13,329 nt of DNA from positions 1 through 13,329 of the forward strand of contig DGTJ01000110.1 in the NCBI GenBank assembly GCA_002393725.1. Reading direction: 5' to 3'. Both the position numbers and the translations under genes were made by a program. Under the pieces are notes generated by a model. That model was not told the origin of the DNA, ran no database searches, and saw nothing but the letters and a program-made list of their open reading frames with translations. Origin of the DNA: Prevotella sp. UBA4339 (lineage in GTDB: Bacteria > Bacteroidota > Bacteroidia > Bacteroidales > Bacteroidaceae). Positions 6,015-12,560 of the stretch are shown here, in pieces (within the stretch, counting starts at the first letter, position 1; each line of letters opens with the position of its first letter).

Positions 6015-6254
6015 GGTTTCAAAACAGTGGTAGTCCACTCGTCAGGGCGCACGTCACGCGCTCAGTACATAGTATTGGGCCTTTCTTATGGTCAAAAGGC
6101 AATGCCTTACTGAGGGATTTATCCCGTATAGCGGCTGCCTTCTCGTAAAACTTTACTGCCCTTCGGGTGAGTCACTGTTTTGAAACCAACGGGAAGTGCA
6201 GCCGTTTCTCTGTCTCCTCGCCAGTGGGGTACGCTGGTAGGTTTCAAAACAGTG
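6015..6254 (+). promoter_or_regulatory. Switch-like structured 5' leader RNA
   Basis: GGTTTCAAAACAGTG occurs at 6015-6029 and 6240-6254, and its exact complement CACTGTTTTGAAACC at 6173-6187. The middle copy can pair with the first, closing a 143-base domain that contains CTCAGTA/TACTGAG, GCCTTT/AAAGGC and GGGA/TCCC stems. Alternatively it can pair with the third, closing a 52-base three-way junction with AACGG/CCGTT and CCAGTG/CGCTGG hairpins. The third copy ends four bases before the ATG at 6259, so the second fold would bury the ribosome-binding region and the first would free it. This is riboswitch- or attenuator-like architecture. The ligand or trigger is unknown. Confidence 0.6.
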
Positions 6255-6258
6255 CAAT

Positions 6259-6480
6259 ATGCAACAGACAATTCAGCTTGGGCAGGTTCAGCCCTCAGTT
6301 CTTTCCAGAGTGGAAAGTGCTGTAGAGAACTTGAAAGTGTGGTGGGGTGCCACCAGCAAATCGTTTACGGCCCTCTGTGCCACAGACAAGGGCGAAGTGT
6401 TCACTCATGGCGACGTGGTGAAGGCTCACCTTGCGCTCGCCGCAGTACTCATCTTAATAGGAATAGGAGGTGCGCTATGA
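6259..6480 (+). CDS. Small protein with C-terminal membrane segment
   Basis: A 73-residue protein of unknown function. The N-terminal 50 residues look amphipathic and soluble; residues 57-73 (HLALAAVLILIGIGGAL) form one hydrophobic helix at the extreme C-terminus, as in tail-anchored proteins. A holin-like or accessory virion role is possible but unsupported. Translation starts at the ATG four bases after the third copy of the 15-base leader element, so expression is probably controlled by that structure. Its TGA overlaps the next ATG (ATGA, 6477-6480). Confidence 0.65.
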   Translation: MQQTIQLGQVQPSVLSRVESAVENLKVWWGATSKSFTALCATDKGEVFTHGDVVKAHLALAAVLILIGIGGAL

Positions 6481-6707
6481 TTACCCTACTAACCTTGCTG
6501 CAGGATGATAGCCTCCATCTGCGGCAGTTCCGTGAGCAGACAGCTGAGATGGTGGCCGTGTGCGACCAGATGAGCCAGGCACGGACTCCGGCAGAGCTGC
6601 TGCACCACCAGCGGGCCTACCGCCGTCTGGCCGACATGCAGGATGCGACTAATTACCGCCATGAGCTCCGCGTTCGTGGTATCAGTAAACGACTAAACAT
6701 GATGTGA
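6477..6707 (+). CDS. Small helical phage protein, unknown function
   Basis: A 76-residue, mostly helical protein with charged and heptad-like stretches (residues 10-60) and a basic C-terminus (RVRGISKRLNMM). The frame is open further upstream, but AGGAGG at 6465-6470, seven bases before this ATG, fixes the start. The start overlaps the stop of the membrane-protein gene. I do not recognise a family. The short operon 6259-6978 suggests it works with its neighbours. Confidence 0.65.
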   Translation: MITLLTLLQDDSLHLRQFREQTAEMVAVCDQMSQARTPAELLHHQRAYRRLADMQDATNYRHELRVRGISKRLNMM

Positions 6708-6708
6708 T

Positions 6709-6978
6709 ATGACACGGATAGAAGTTAGCAACAAGGAAGGAAGCAAGGAAGCTTCTTTCGTACAGAAGCTGCTCGACAGCTATTTCATGTTCCGCGACTG
6801 TCTGCCCAAGGTTGGCTACATCCAGGAGAACAAAACCACGCAGCAGATCCAGGACGAACTGGAACCGATGTACAGCGTGACCACTGGCGAGATTGCCGGC
6901 TACATGTTGGAACATGACTACCAGCCTACCAACGAACAGGACGGCACCGTCACGTGGGCCATCTGGAGGCAGGCATAA
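6709..6978 (+). CDS. Small phage protein, possible winged-helix fold
   Basis: An 89-residue protein starting one base after the previous stop. Residues about 43-75 (TTQQIQDELEPMYSVTTGEI and on to GYMLEHDYQ) have the rhythm of a helix-turn-helix followed by a short wing ending in TVTWAIW, so a small DNA-binding or adaptor protein is possible. This is inference from pattern only; no catalytic motif is visible. It is the last gene before a strong terminator. Confidence 0.65.
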   Translation: MTRIEVSNKEGSKEASFVQKLLDSYFMFRDCLPKVGYIQENKTTQQIQDELEPMYSVTTGEIAGYMLEHDYQPTNEQDGTVTWAIWRQA

Positions 6979-7013
6979 AACGAAAGAGAACACATTTTTT
7001 TACATTTTCCCGT

Positions 7014-7055
7014 GAGGGCGGTGCGTCGTGATGATGCGCCGCCCTCTGTATTTTT
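7014..7055 (+). terminator. Strong intrinsic terminator
   Basis: GAGGGCGGTGCG (7014-7025) pairs along 12 bp, including two G-U, with TGCGCCGCCCTC (7035-7046), then TGTATTTTTA. It separates the accessory operon from the structural operon. Confidence 0.8.
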
Positions 7056-7074
7056 ACTTCCCTTTATTCTTATT

Positions 7075-7082
7075 TACCTTTG
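7075..7082 (+). promoter_or_regulatory. -7 box of the structural operon promoter
   Basis: TACCTTTG matches TAnnTTTG fully; the upstream element is only a T-rich run near 7051-7055. It sits one base before the ATG at 7084, so the transcript would be leaderless or would start translation at the next ATG, 7099. Confidence 0.55.
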
Positions 7083-7083
7083 T

Positions 7084-8115
7084 ATGAAAAAAGACGCAAT
7101 GGATCATAGCAACAATGACAACATACGAGGATTGCGCAGCATAGAGTTCAGTTCCATGCTGCCTGATCTGCAGATCAGTGCCACCGGCAAGACACTGGTG
7201 GAGGTGAGCATCGACGGCGAAACCGTCTTCAGCGAACAGATGTGGCCGGGAGACAACGGCATCGTACTGGAAGACCTGCGAGATCTGGTGGAGCCCTACT
7301 GCGACGCACGACAGACGGTGGAACTGGAGGTGAACGGCCAGCACGCCACGGTGGTGTGCTGTCATGCCGACTTCGGCGAGGAAACGGCCGAGCACTATCT
7401 GCAGAACCACTTCCTCAGCATCCTTCAGGGACGGAAACTCACCGCCCTAGGAAGATTGGAGTTACTGCCCGTGCAGGGTACCGGTGAGACGGCCACGTGC
7501 ACCGCCATCTACAGCGACGGCAGCAATGCGACGTTCAGTGTCGAAACGTGGCTGGAGAAAACTCACTTCACAGAATACGACGTGTCGCCATCGAATTTCA
7601 TGACGACTGGAAAAACGCTCATCGGCTACACCATCAGCGTGGGCAGCCGAACGCAGGAGTACGAGCTGGATCTTTCCGCTCCCGACTGCGCCCCCATACT
7701 GATCTTCGAAAACAGCTTCGGTATGGAAGAGGTGTTCTACTGCACCGGCCTGCACAAAGTCGCCCCTACATATAAGCGCTTATCCTCTTACATTGGCCGT
7801 ATTCAGCGCAACTACCGCATTGTAGAAACTCGTGCTTTCCATGCCGACACAGGCCCGCTGACCATGCCCATGGCCAACTGGCTCGATGACCTATTCCGTT
7901 CGAAGTACGTGCGCGTGGCCAACCTTTATGACGGCATGATCACACCCGGCAAGGAGATTCTTATCACCGACTCCAAGAGTGAATATTCTAACGACGATGC
8001 CGAGATTCCCCGCTTCACCTTCACCTACCAGTACGCCCAGAGCAACCATAATGTGGTGGATCTGCGGAGAGCAGGGCGCATCTTCGACAATACTTTTGAC
8101 AACACTTTCAACTGA
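7084..8115 (+). CDS. Phage structural protein, beta-rich, RIFDNTFDNTFN tail
   Basis: A 343-residue protein, first in the structural operon. The N-terminal part (IEFSSMLPDLQIS, then VEVSIDGETVF, then VELEVNG) reads as consecutive beta strands of an Ig-like or jelly-roll domain. A middle domain and a C-terminal domain (FTFTYQYAQSNHNVVDLRRA) follow, ending in the duplicated motif FDNTFDNTFN. This ending recalls proteins I associate with Bacteroidales prophage structural clusters; their exact virion position is not known to me. The start is uncertain: ATG 7084 lies immediately after the promoter box, while ATG 7099 (MDHSNND) would leave a short leader. Its stop shares a base with the next start (TGATG). 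A capsid role cannot be excluded but the sequence does not look HK97-like. Confidence 0.75.
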   Translation: MKKDAMDHSNNDNIRGLRSIEFSSMLPDLQISATGKTLVEVSIDGETVFSEQMWPGDNGIVLEDLRDLVEPYCDARQTVELEVNGQHATVVCCHADFGEETAEHYLQNHFLSILQGRKLTALGRLELLPVQGTGETATCTAIYSDGSNATFSVETWLEKTHFTEYDVSPSNFMTTGKTLIGYTISVGSRTQEYELDLSAPDCAPILIFENSFGMEEVFYCTGLHKVAPTYKRLSSYIGRIQRNYRIVETRAFHADTGPLTMPMANWLDDLFRSKYVRVANLYDGMITPGKEILITDSKSEYSNDDAEIPRFTFTYQYAQSNHNVVDLRRAGRIFDNTFDNTFN

Positions 8116-8369
8116 TGGAAAACAAAAAAGCAATACATATCAACGAGGCCATGCAGATAATGGACTTGGCCAGGGAACGGAAGCAGACCGTGAACCTGAA
8201 GGTGTGGGAACTGCAGACGGGCAATGTCATCGAGTACCGGGGATGGCTCGTATCGAGCAGCAACTGGAAGGGCGGCTGGCACCGCGTCATCAACCCGGCA
8301 AACAACCAGATCCGCACGGTGCCCGACATCCTGATTCATGAAATTAACGGATTATCAATATACCTGTAG
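8115..8369 (+). CDS. Small structural-operon protein, unknown function
   Basis: An 84-residue protein translated from an ATG overlapping the previous stop. It starts with a helical segment (EAMQIMDLARERKQTVN) followed by strands rich in aromatic residues (GWLVSSSNWKGGWHRVINPA) and a short C-terminal helix. It is tightly sandwiched between a structural gene and the portal, so a minor virion or assembly role is likely. I do not recognise the family. Confidence 0.7.
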   Translation: MENKKAIHINEAMQIMDLARERKQTVNLKVWELQTGNVIEYRGWLVSSSNWKGGWHRVINPANNQIRTVPDILIHEINGLSIYL

Positions 8370-8373
8370 AGAT

Positions 8374-9804
8374 ATGGAAGAAAAGAAAGACCTGTTGCGC
8401 GTTGGTACCAACGGTGACTATGACGTATATGAGATGATGCCTTCGACGGTGGTCGACGCGCTGGAGGGTGTGCAGTCGGAGTTCATCACCCGCTATGGCG
8501 GTGACTCCGACAGCGGCTTTGCCGATGCAGAGGACGATGACATCGTGCAGACCATCGGCATCGGCGGCCGGCAGTACGAATATGTGCCATGGGGTGGCGA
8601 CAATATGCTGCCCTACCACGTGCAGACGCTCATCGGCAAGAACATGGTGACCTCACAGTGCCAGCAGTTCAACTCGCTGGTGAGCTACGGTCAAGGGCTG
8701 CAGTTCTTTAACCGTGGTACCGAGCAACGGGCCACCGACCCGGAGATACGGCAGTTCTGCCTCAGAAACGCGCTGCACCTCCAGTTCTGGGAGCAGGCCA
8801 CCGACATGAAGTACTACTTCTTCTCGGTGCTGCAGATCTCGCTTTCGCGTGACGGCAGCAAGATTGTGCAACTGCGCCATGAGGATGCCTGTCACTGCCG
8901 CTTCTCGCCCCGCAACAAAAAGGGAAGCTCGGAGTATGTCATCATAGCCAACTGGCGCAAGGCAAACCCGAAGAAGGCCCGTGTGCTGCCCCTGCTCGAC
9001 GAAGTGGACCCGCTGGGCGACCTGATGGTGCGCCTGGGCCGTGAGCCAGACCCCGAGACGGGTAAGCGCACGGCCGGTACAGCCGACCGCCACTTTGCCG
9101 TGGTGTGCCGCGTGCCGACAGTGGGCCACCAGATTTACCCCATACCCTATTATTACAGCATCTTCCTCGATGCCTGGTATGATATCTACCGCCTCATTGG
9201 TACGGGCAAACGATACATGATCAAGAACACGGCAGCTCCCCGCTGGCAGGTGGAGATCCACAAGAACTACTGGAACAACGTCTGCAACGAGGAAGGCATC
9301 AGCGACCCAGAGAAGCGTAAGGAGCGCATCAAGCTGGAGCGCGAGAACATCACCAAATTCTGTACCAAACCGGAGAATGCCGGCAAGGCATGGATTACCA
9401 GTTACGACACCGTGCTGGAGGGAAAAGAAACGCGCATGGTTCGTGTCTATGCCCTCGGTGCAGACAAGAAGGAAGGTGGCGACTGGAGCGAGGACATGGG
9501 CGAGGCTGCTAACTCGCTGTGCTTCGCCATGGGCGTTCACCCGAACATGGTAGGTGCCACGCCGGGCAAGTCCCAGATGAACAACTCCGGCAGCGATAAG
9601 CGCGAGCTGTTCAACCTGAAACAGGCCATCGAAAAGCCCTGGCACGACGTGATGGAAGTTCCCTACCACGTCATGATGCACTTCAATGGGTGGGATGAGA
9701 AGTACGACATCAAGGTGCCCATGATAGAGATGACCACACTCGACAAGAACAAGGAATTCGACATAAAACAAGACTGCAATGAATCTGGAAATAACAAAGA
9801 CTGA
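8374..9804 (+). CDS. Portal protein
   Basis: A 476-residue protein that should form the dodecameric portal ring at the capsid vertex, through which the terminase packs DNA and to which the tail attaches. Portal-like features: an N-terminal segment GGDNMLPYHVQTLIGKNMVT (74-93), followed by a central region with WYDIYRLIGTGKRYMIKN (268-285), then a stem-like charged helix (DPEKRKERIKLERENITKF) and LCFAMGVHPNMVGATPGKS (382-400) with SGSDKRELFNLKQAIEKPW. These match the pattern I know for Bacteroidales phage portals. The frame extends to an ATG at 8338, but 8374 is preferred because it falls just after the previous stop. The C-terminus overlaps the next gene by 26 bases. Confidence 0.8.
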   Translation: MEEKKDLLRVGTNGDYDVYEMMPSTVVDALEGVQSEFITRYGGDSDSGFADAEDDDIVQTIGIGGRQYEYVPWGGDNMLPYHVQTLIGKNMVTSQCQQFNSLVSYGQGLQFFNRGTEQRATDPEIRQFCLRNALHLQFWEQATDMKYYFFSVLQISLSRDGSKIVQLRHEDACHCRFSPRNKKGSSEYVIIANWRKANPKKARVLPLLDEVDPLGDLMVRLGREPDPETGKRTAGTADRHFAVVCRVPTVGHQIYPIPYYYSIFLDAWYDIYRLIGTGKRYMIKNTAAPRWQVEIHKNYWNNVCNEEGISDPEKRKERIKLERENITKFCTKPENAGKAWITSYDTVLEGKETRMVRVYALGADKKEGGDWSEDMGEAANSLCFAMGVHPNMVGATPGKSQMNNSGSDKRELFNLKQAIEKPWHDVMEVPYHVMMHFNGWDEKYDIKVPMIEMTTLDKNKEFDIKQDCNESGNNKD

Positions 9805-10618
9805 CTTTGAACGGGCCATTCCTGCAGCCCGAGAGCCGAATGGAAAGATCTTCGACGTGATGATTGGTGCCATCATGAACAAGGTGGAGGTGATAGGTTG
9901 CCATTATCTGGGAGATCCTGGTATAGCTGCTGTAGAGGACAGAGAGAGCACCGTGGGCGAGATTCTGCGCCCGCTGGTGAAGCAGCTGGCCTGTGTCATG
10001 GCTTTCCTTGAAGAAATGCGAGGACTCGACCTGGTACTGACCGCCACCGGATTCGGTGTCGTTTCATCCAACAACACTGCACCGGCTTCGAAGATGCGCG
10101 TCGATGCGCTCGATGGCGACCTGCGCCGCAAGGAGTGGCTGTTGCGCAGTGACCTCGTCACCCATCTCTTCGAGGTGGAAGGCTGGGCCGATACCGAACA
10201 GCGGCATATCAATGTCTGTACGCTCTTCTATCGCTTCACAATGCTGGAGCAGTATGCCGGCATCTCTCATCCAAAACCAGAGGACTGGAGTATGAACGTT
10301 CCTGCTATGCTGGCAGCCGACAGCTATCTGCGAAAGCATATCGGCTACGATTATATGGAAGAGCTGCTGCAGCAGCTAACTTCAAACAACCTGAGTGGGA
10401 GCAATCTCCCAGTGGCGGTTCTCTGTACGAAGTTTATTGGTGCTTGGATCGCACAGAACCACCAACTGAAGGAAGAGTTGTATATGCGACTGATTAACCG
10501 CATGGAAGCTGACCTCTCACTCTATCCCAAGTATGCTGACAGCGAGGCCTACCGCCTGAATCACTTCAAACCCTACGAGAACCATGCAGAAGACAGCGCC
10601 TTCCACTTTGTCGGCTGA
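9779..10618 (+). CDS. Connector-like structural protein (DUF6712-like)
   Basis: A 279-residue protein. Residues about 58-110 (LRPLVKQLACVMAFLEEM, then LVLTATGFGVVSSNNTAPAS, then KMRVDAL) follow a pattern I associate with DUF6712-type proteins of Bacteroidales phages: a helix that would pack into a ring, a 'GfGVvs' turn and an 'APAS' segment. These genes sit after the portal and may act as head-tail connectors. The C-terminal half is helical and may bind neighbours. The start overlaps the portal's 3' end by 26 bases, and its own 3' end overlaps the next gene by 35 bases, typical of compact phage operons. Family assignment is from memory and moderate. Confidence 0.65.
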   Translation: MNLEITKTDFERAIPAAREPNGKIFDVMIGAIMNKVEVIGCHYLGDPGIAAVEDRESTVGEILRPLVKQLACVMAFLEEMRGLDLVLTATGFGVVSSNNTAPASKMRVDALDGDLRRKEWLLRSDLVTHLFEVEGWADTEQRHINVCTLFYRFTMLEQYAGISHPKPEDWSMNVPAMLAADSYLRKHIGYDYMEELLQQLTSNNLSGSNLPVAVLCTKFIGAWIAQNHQLKEELYMRLINRMEADLSLYPKYADSEAYRLNHFKPYENHAEDSAFHFVG

Positions 10619-11363
10619 CGGTGTGCTGCACCTCACCTGTCCGCGCTCCTGGAAAGAGATGACCGAGGAGCAGCTGCGCTATGCGCTGCATGTCATCGGC
10701 TGTGGGCTGTATTCCTCTGTAGAGGGCCGTACACTGATGCTGCTGCGCTTCACCGGCATAGAGGTGAAGGAGAAAACACCCTACGGATGGGCCTGTAGTG
10801 TGTCCGTCGCTTTGCCCAAAGGCAAGCAGCGCAAACATCAGTTCTTCATGCAGTCGTGGCAGGTGCAGGACATGATTAAGCAGCTGGAGTTTGTCGACAG
10901 CTACGAGACCTTCGATGTGCGGTTGGAGAGTATCGGGGGCTTCAAGGCTGTCGACGGCCTGCTGCATCGCGTCATGTTCCAGGATTACCTGAACATGGAA
11001 AAATACTATCAGGGTTATCTCGCTACCAAGCAGCATCGGTATGCACTCGGACTGGCCAAGCTGCTTTATCCCGGTGGGGTAAAGATCATCGACGATGCTG
11101 AGCTGACAAACTGCGTGATGTGGTTCTCGTATGTGAAGAAGCAGTTCTCTAAGTCCTTCCGTCATTTCTTTAAGCCAGCCCCAGAGGGTGGCAAGACGAT
11201 AGACTGGGTGGAACAGATGAACGTTCAGATCAGAGCACTGACCGACGGTGACATCACCAAGGAGAGCGCGGTATTGGAGAAAGACTGCTGGCGTGCGCTG
11301 ACAGAGCTTGATGCCAAGGCGCGTGAGGCAGAAGAATTCAGAAAGAAATATCCTAAAGCATAA
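10584..11363 (+). CDS. Phage structural-module protein, unknown function
   Basis: A 259-residue protein I recognise only as the kind of hypothetical protein found in Bacteroidales prophages. The conserved-looking part begins at LHLTCPRSWKEMTEEQLRYA, so the first 15 residues, which overlap the previous gene by 35 bases, may not be used; an in-frame GTG at 10623 is an alternative start. The middle contains YALGLAKLLYPGGVKIIDDA and a basic segment KKQFSKSFRHFFKPA; the C-terminal 40 residues form a charged helix (ALTELDAKAREAEEFRKKYP). Position between connector-like and tail-completion-like genes suggests a minor head-tail or tail role. Confidence 0.65.
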   Translation: MQKTAPSTLSADGVLHLTCPRSWKEMTEEQLRYALHVIGCGLYSSVEGRTLMLLRFTGIEVKEKTPYGWACSVSVALPKGKQRKHQFFMQSWQVQDMIKQLEFVDSYETFDVRLESIGGFKAVDGLLHRVMFQDYLNMEKYYQGYLATKQHRYALGLAKLLYPGGVKIIDDAELTNCVMWFSYVKKQFSKSFRHFFKPAPEGGKTIDWVEQMNVQIRALTDGDITKESAVLEKDCWRALTELDAKAREAEEFRKKYPKA

Positions 11364-11367
11364 CAAG

Positions 11368-11871
11368 ATGGAACAAGAGCAATTTGATGCCCTGGAATAC
11401 TTCGAAACACTGGGTAAGAAGAACAAACTGGCCAAGAAGAACGGCTTCGTGGTGGACTATTGCAGTGGCCCCGGTGCACTGGAGCCGATGATGGCAGAGT
11501 ACCGCGATGCCCAGAACTTCATCTTCATTGATGACACCACCAGCGGCAACACCTTCAGCAATAAGACGGGGTGGTTCGACCGCAATGTGTACTGTGTCCA
11601 CATCCTTGCAGGCTATGAGTATGGCAATGCCGAGAGCTATAACCAGGCTCTCCGTCTGTGCCGAAAGTTGTTCCGGCAGTTCCTCTCACGTATCATCAAG
11701 GACAAGGAGAGCTATAAGTACGGCACACAAATGATGTATCTGAACACCAGCAACGTCTATTCGAATGAGTATGGCCGCTATTCCTTCAACGGGTGTACAG
11801 GGCTGTTTTTCCAAATACAGAACGATGAGCCGACAGACCTGGTGTTTGATGCTGATGAGTGGGAGGAGTAG
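11368..11871 (+). CDS. Phage protein, possible head-tail joining role
   Basis: A 167-residue protein starting at ATG 11368, four bases after the previous stop; the frame is open to 11308 but that would overlap the upstream gene heavily. It has a charged N-terminal helix (LEYFETLGKKNKLAKKNG), a central segment FIFIDDTTSGNTF, a helical stretch NQALRLCRKLFRQFLSRIIK and a C-terminal strand-rich part (YSFNGCTGLFFQIQNDEPTD). Alternating helices and strands followed by an acidic tail resemble minor tail or joining proteins, but I cannot name a family. It lies in the compact structural operon. Confidence 0.65.
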   Translation: MEQEQFDALEYFETLGKKNKLAKKNGFVVDYCSGPGALEPMMAEYRDAQNFIFIDDTTSGNTFSNKTGWFDRNVYCVHILAGYEYGNAESYNQALRLCRKLFRQFLSRIIKDKESYKYGTQMMYLNTSNVYSNEYGRYSFNGCTGLFFQIQNDEPTDLVFDADEWEE

Positions 11872-11874
11872 AGC

Positions 11875-12480
11875 ATGGGGTACATGAAGCGCATGGCGGA
11901 GAACCGCCGACAGTCATACCGCCGTGGCCGTGTGCAGGTTATGAGCGAAATAGCTTTGGTTGAACAGCAGTGGACGCGCAATCAAGTAGCCTACTGGCAG
12001 GAACGTATCGATAAGCTGCGCATCAATGATACTGGTGCGCTGCGCTCCAGTATAGTTGGCATGGTGCATACTGGTCCGATAACAACCATTGAACACTCAT
12101 TCCTTTTATACGGGAAATATGTCAGTGATGGCGTAGCACGCGAGTTCGGTAAGGGCTACACCGACAGTATGGGAAGAACCTATGAAAGTCATCGTGGCGG
12201 CGAAGGTACGTGGAACCGTGGTCAACTTCCGTTCCTCTTGCCTGGTGGTGAGGAGTATCGTCGCAAACATCACTTAGACGAAGCTAAGAAAGTCGGTCCG
12301 GCGTGGGGAGGACGCGAGGCTGGTGGACAGCCACACCGCCAGCGTGACTGGTTTTTCCGTAAATATGCTGCAGGCCGTCATGTTCTAAATGAACTCGAAA
12401 TGGCAGCCTACGGCCAGGCATACCAGGGAATGCTGACGCAGGCTGTTGACGGCTTGTTCCATCGCACCCGCTTCCTGTAG
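11875..12480 (+). CDS. Tail-completion-like protein (HK97 gp10 type)
   Basis: A 201-residue protein, last of the structural operon. NDTGALRSSI (51-60) resembles the 'TG.LR.SI' turn of HK97 gp10-type tail completion proteins, which link the tail tube to the connector. The C-terminal RDWFFRKYAAGRHVLNELEM (157-176), followed by AYGQAYQGMLTQAVDG, is an amphipathic helical end I associate with Bacteroidales phage relatives. The N-terminus is basic and helical. The start at 11875 is three bases after the previous stop; a second ATG at 11884 (MKRMAEN) is possible. Function by analogy and position, moderate confidence. Confidence 0.65.
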   Translation: MGYMKRMAENRRQSYRRGRVQVMSEIALVEQQWTRNQVAYWQERIDKLRINDTGALRSSIVGMVHTGPITTIEHSFLLYGKYVSDGVAREFGKGYTDSMGRTYESHRGGEGTWNRGQLPFLLPGGEEYRRKHHLDEAKKVGPAWGGREAGGQPHRQRDWFFRKYAAGRHVLNELEMAAYGQAYQGMLTQAVDGLFHRTRFL

Positions 12481-12503
12481 TTTTATCTACGCGCATAAGG
12501 GGG

Positions 12504-12511
12504 TATCTTTG
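12504..12511 (+). promoter_or_regulatory. -7 box of promoter for the tail protein gene
   Basis: TATCTTTG matches TAnnTTTG; only a T-rich run near 12481-12484 stands for the upstream element. The leader to the ATG at 12561 is about 45 bases. It contains a four-codon frame MIKK (12547-12561) whose stop overlaps that ATG. Confidence 0.55.
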
Positions 12512-12560
12512 CATTGATAAATTTTGTTTCATAAGCTTAAATTAAAATGATTAAGAAGTG

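Larger units (their letters stand above)
5937..6258 (+). other. Intergenic terminator-promoter-leader region
   Basis: This 322-base gap holds the terminator of the secreted-protein gene, a promoter that reuses part of that terminator, and the structured leader with three 15-base elements described separately. It also contains a 31-codon open frame (6088-6183) that may be a leader peptide. Confidence 0.7.

Noticed and set aside
6015..6254. Phage attachment sites or transposon ends from the 15-base repeats
   Set aside because: No integrase or transposase is in the window, and the three-copy arrangement next to a start codon is better explained as alternative RNA pairing.
8653..9882. 409-codon open frame on the - strand
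   Set aside because: It is the antisense shadow of the portal gene, whose sense protein is recognisable.
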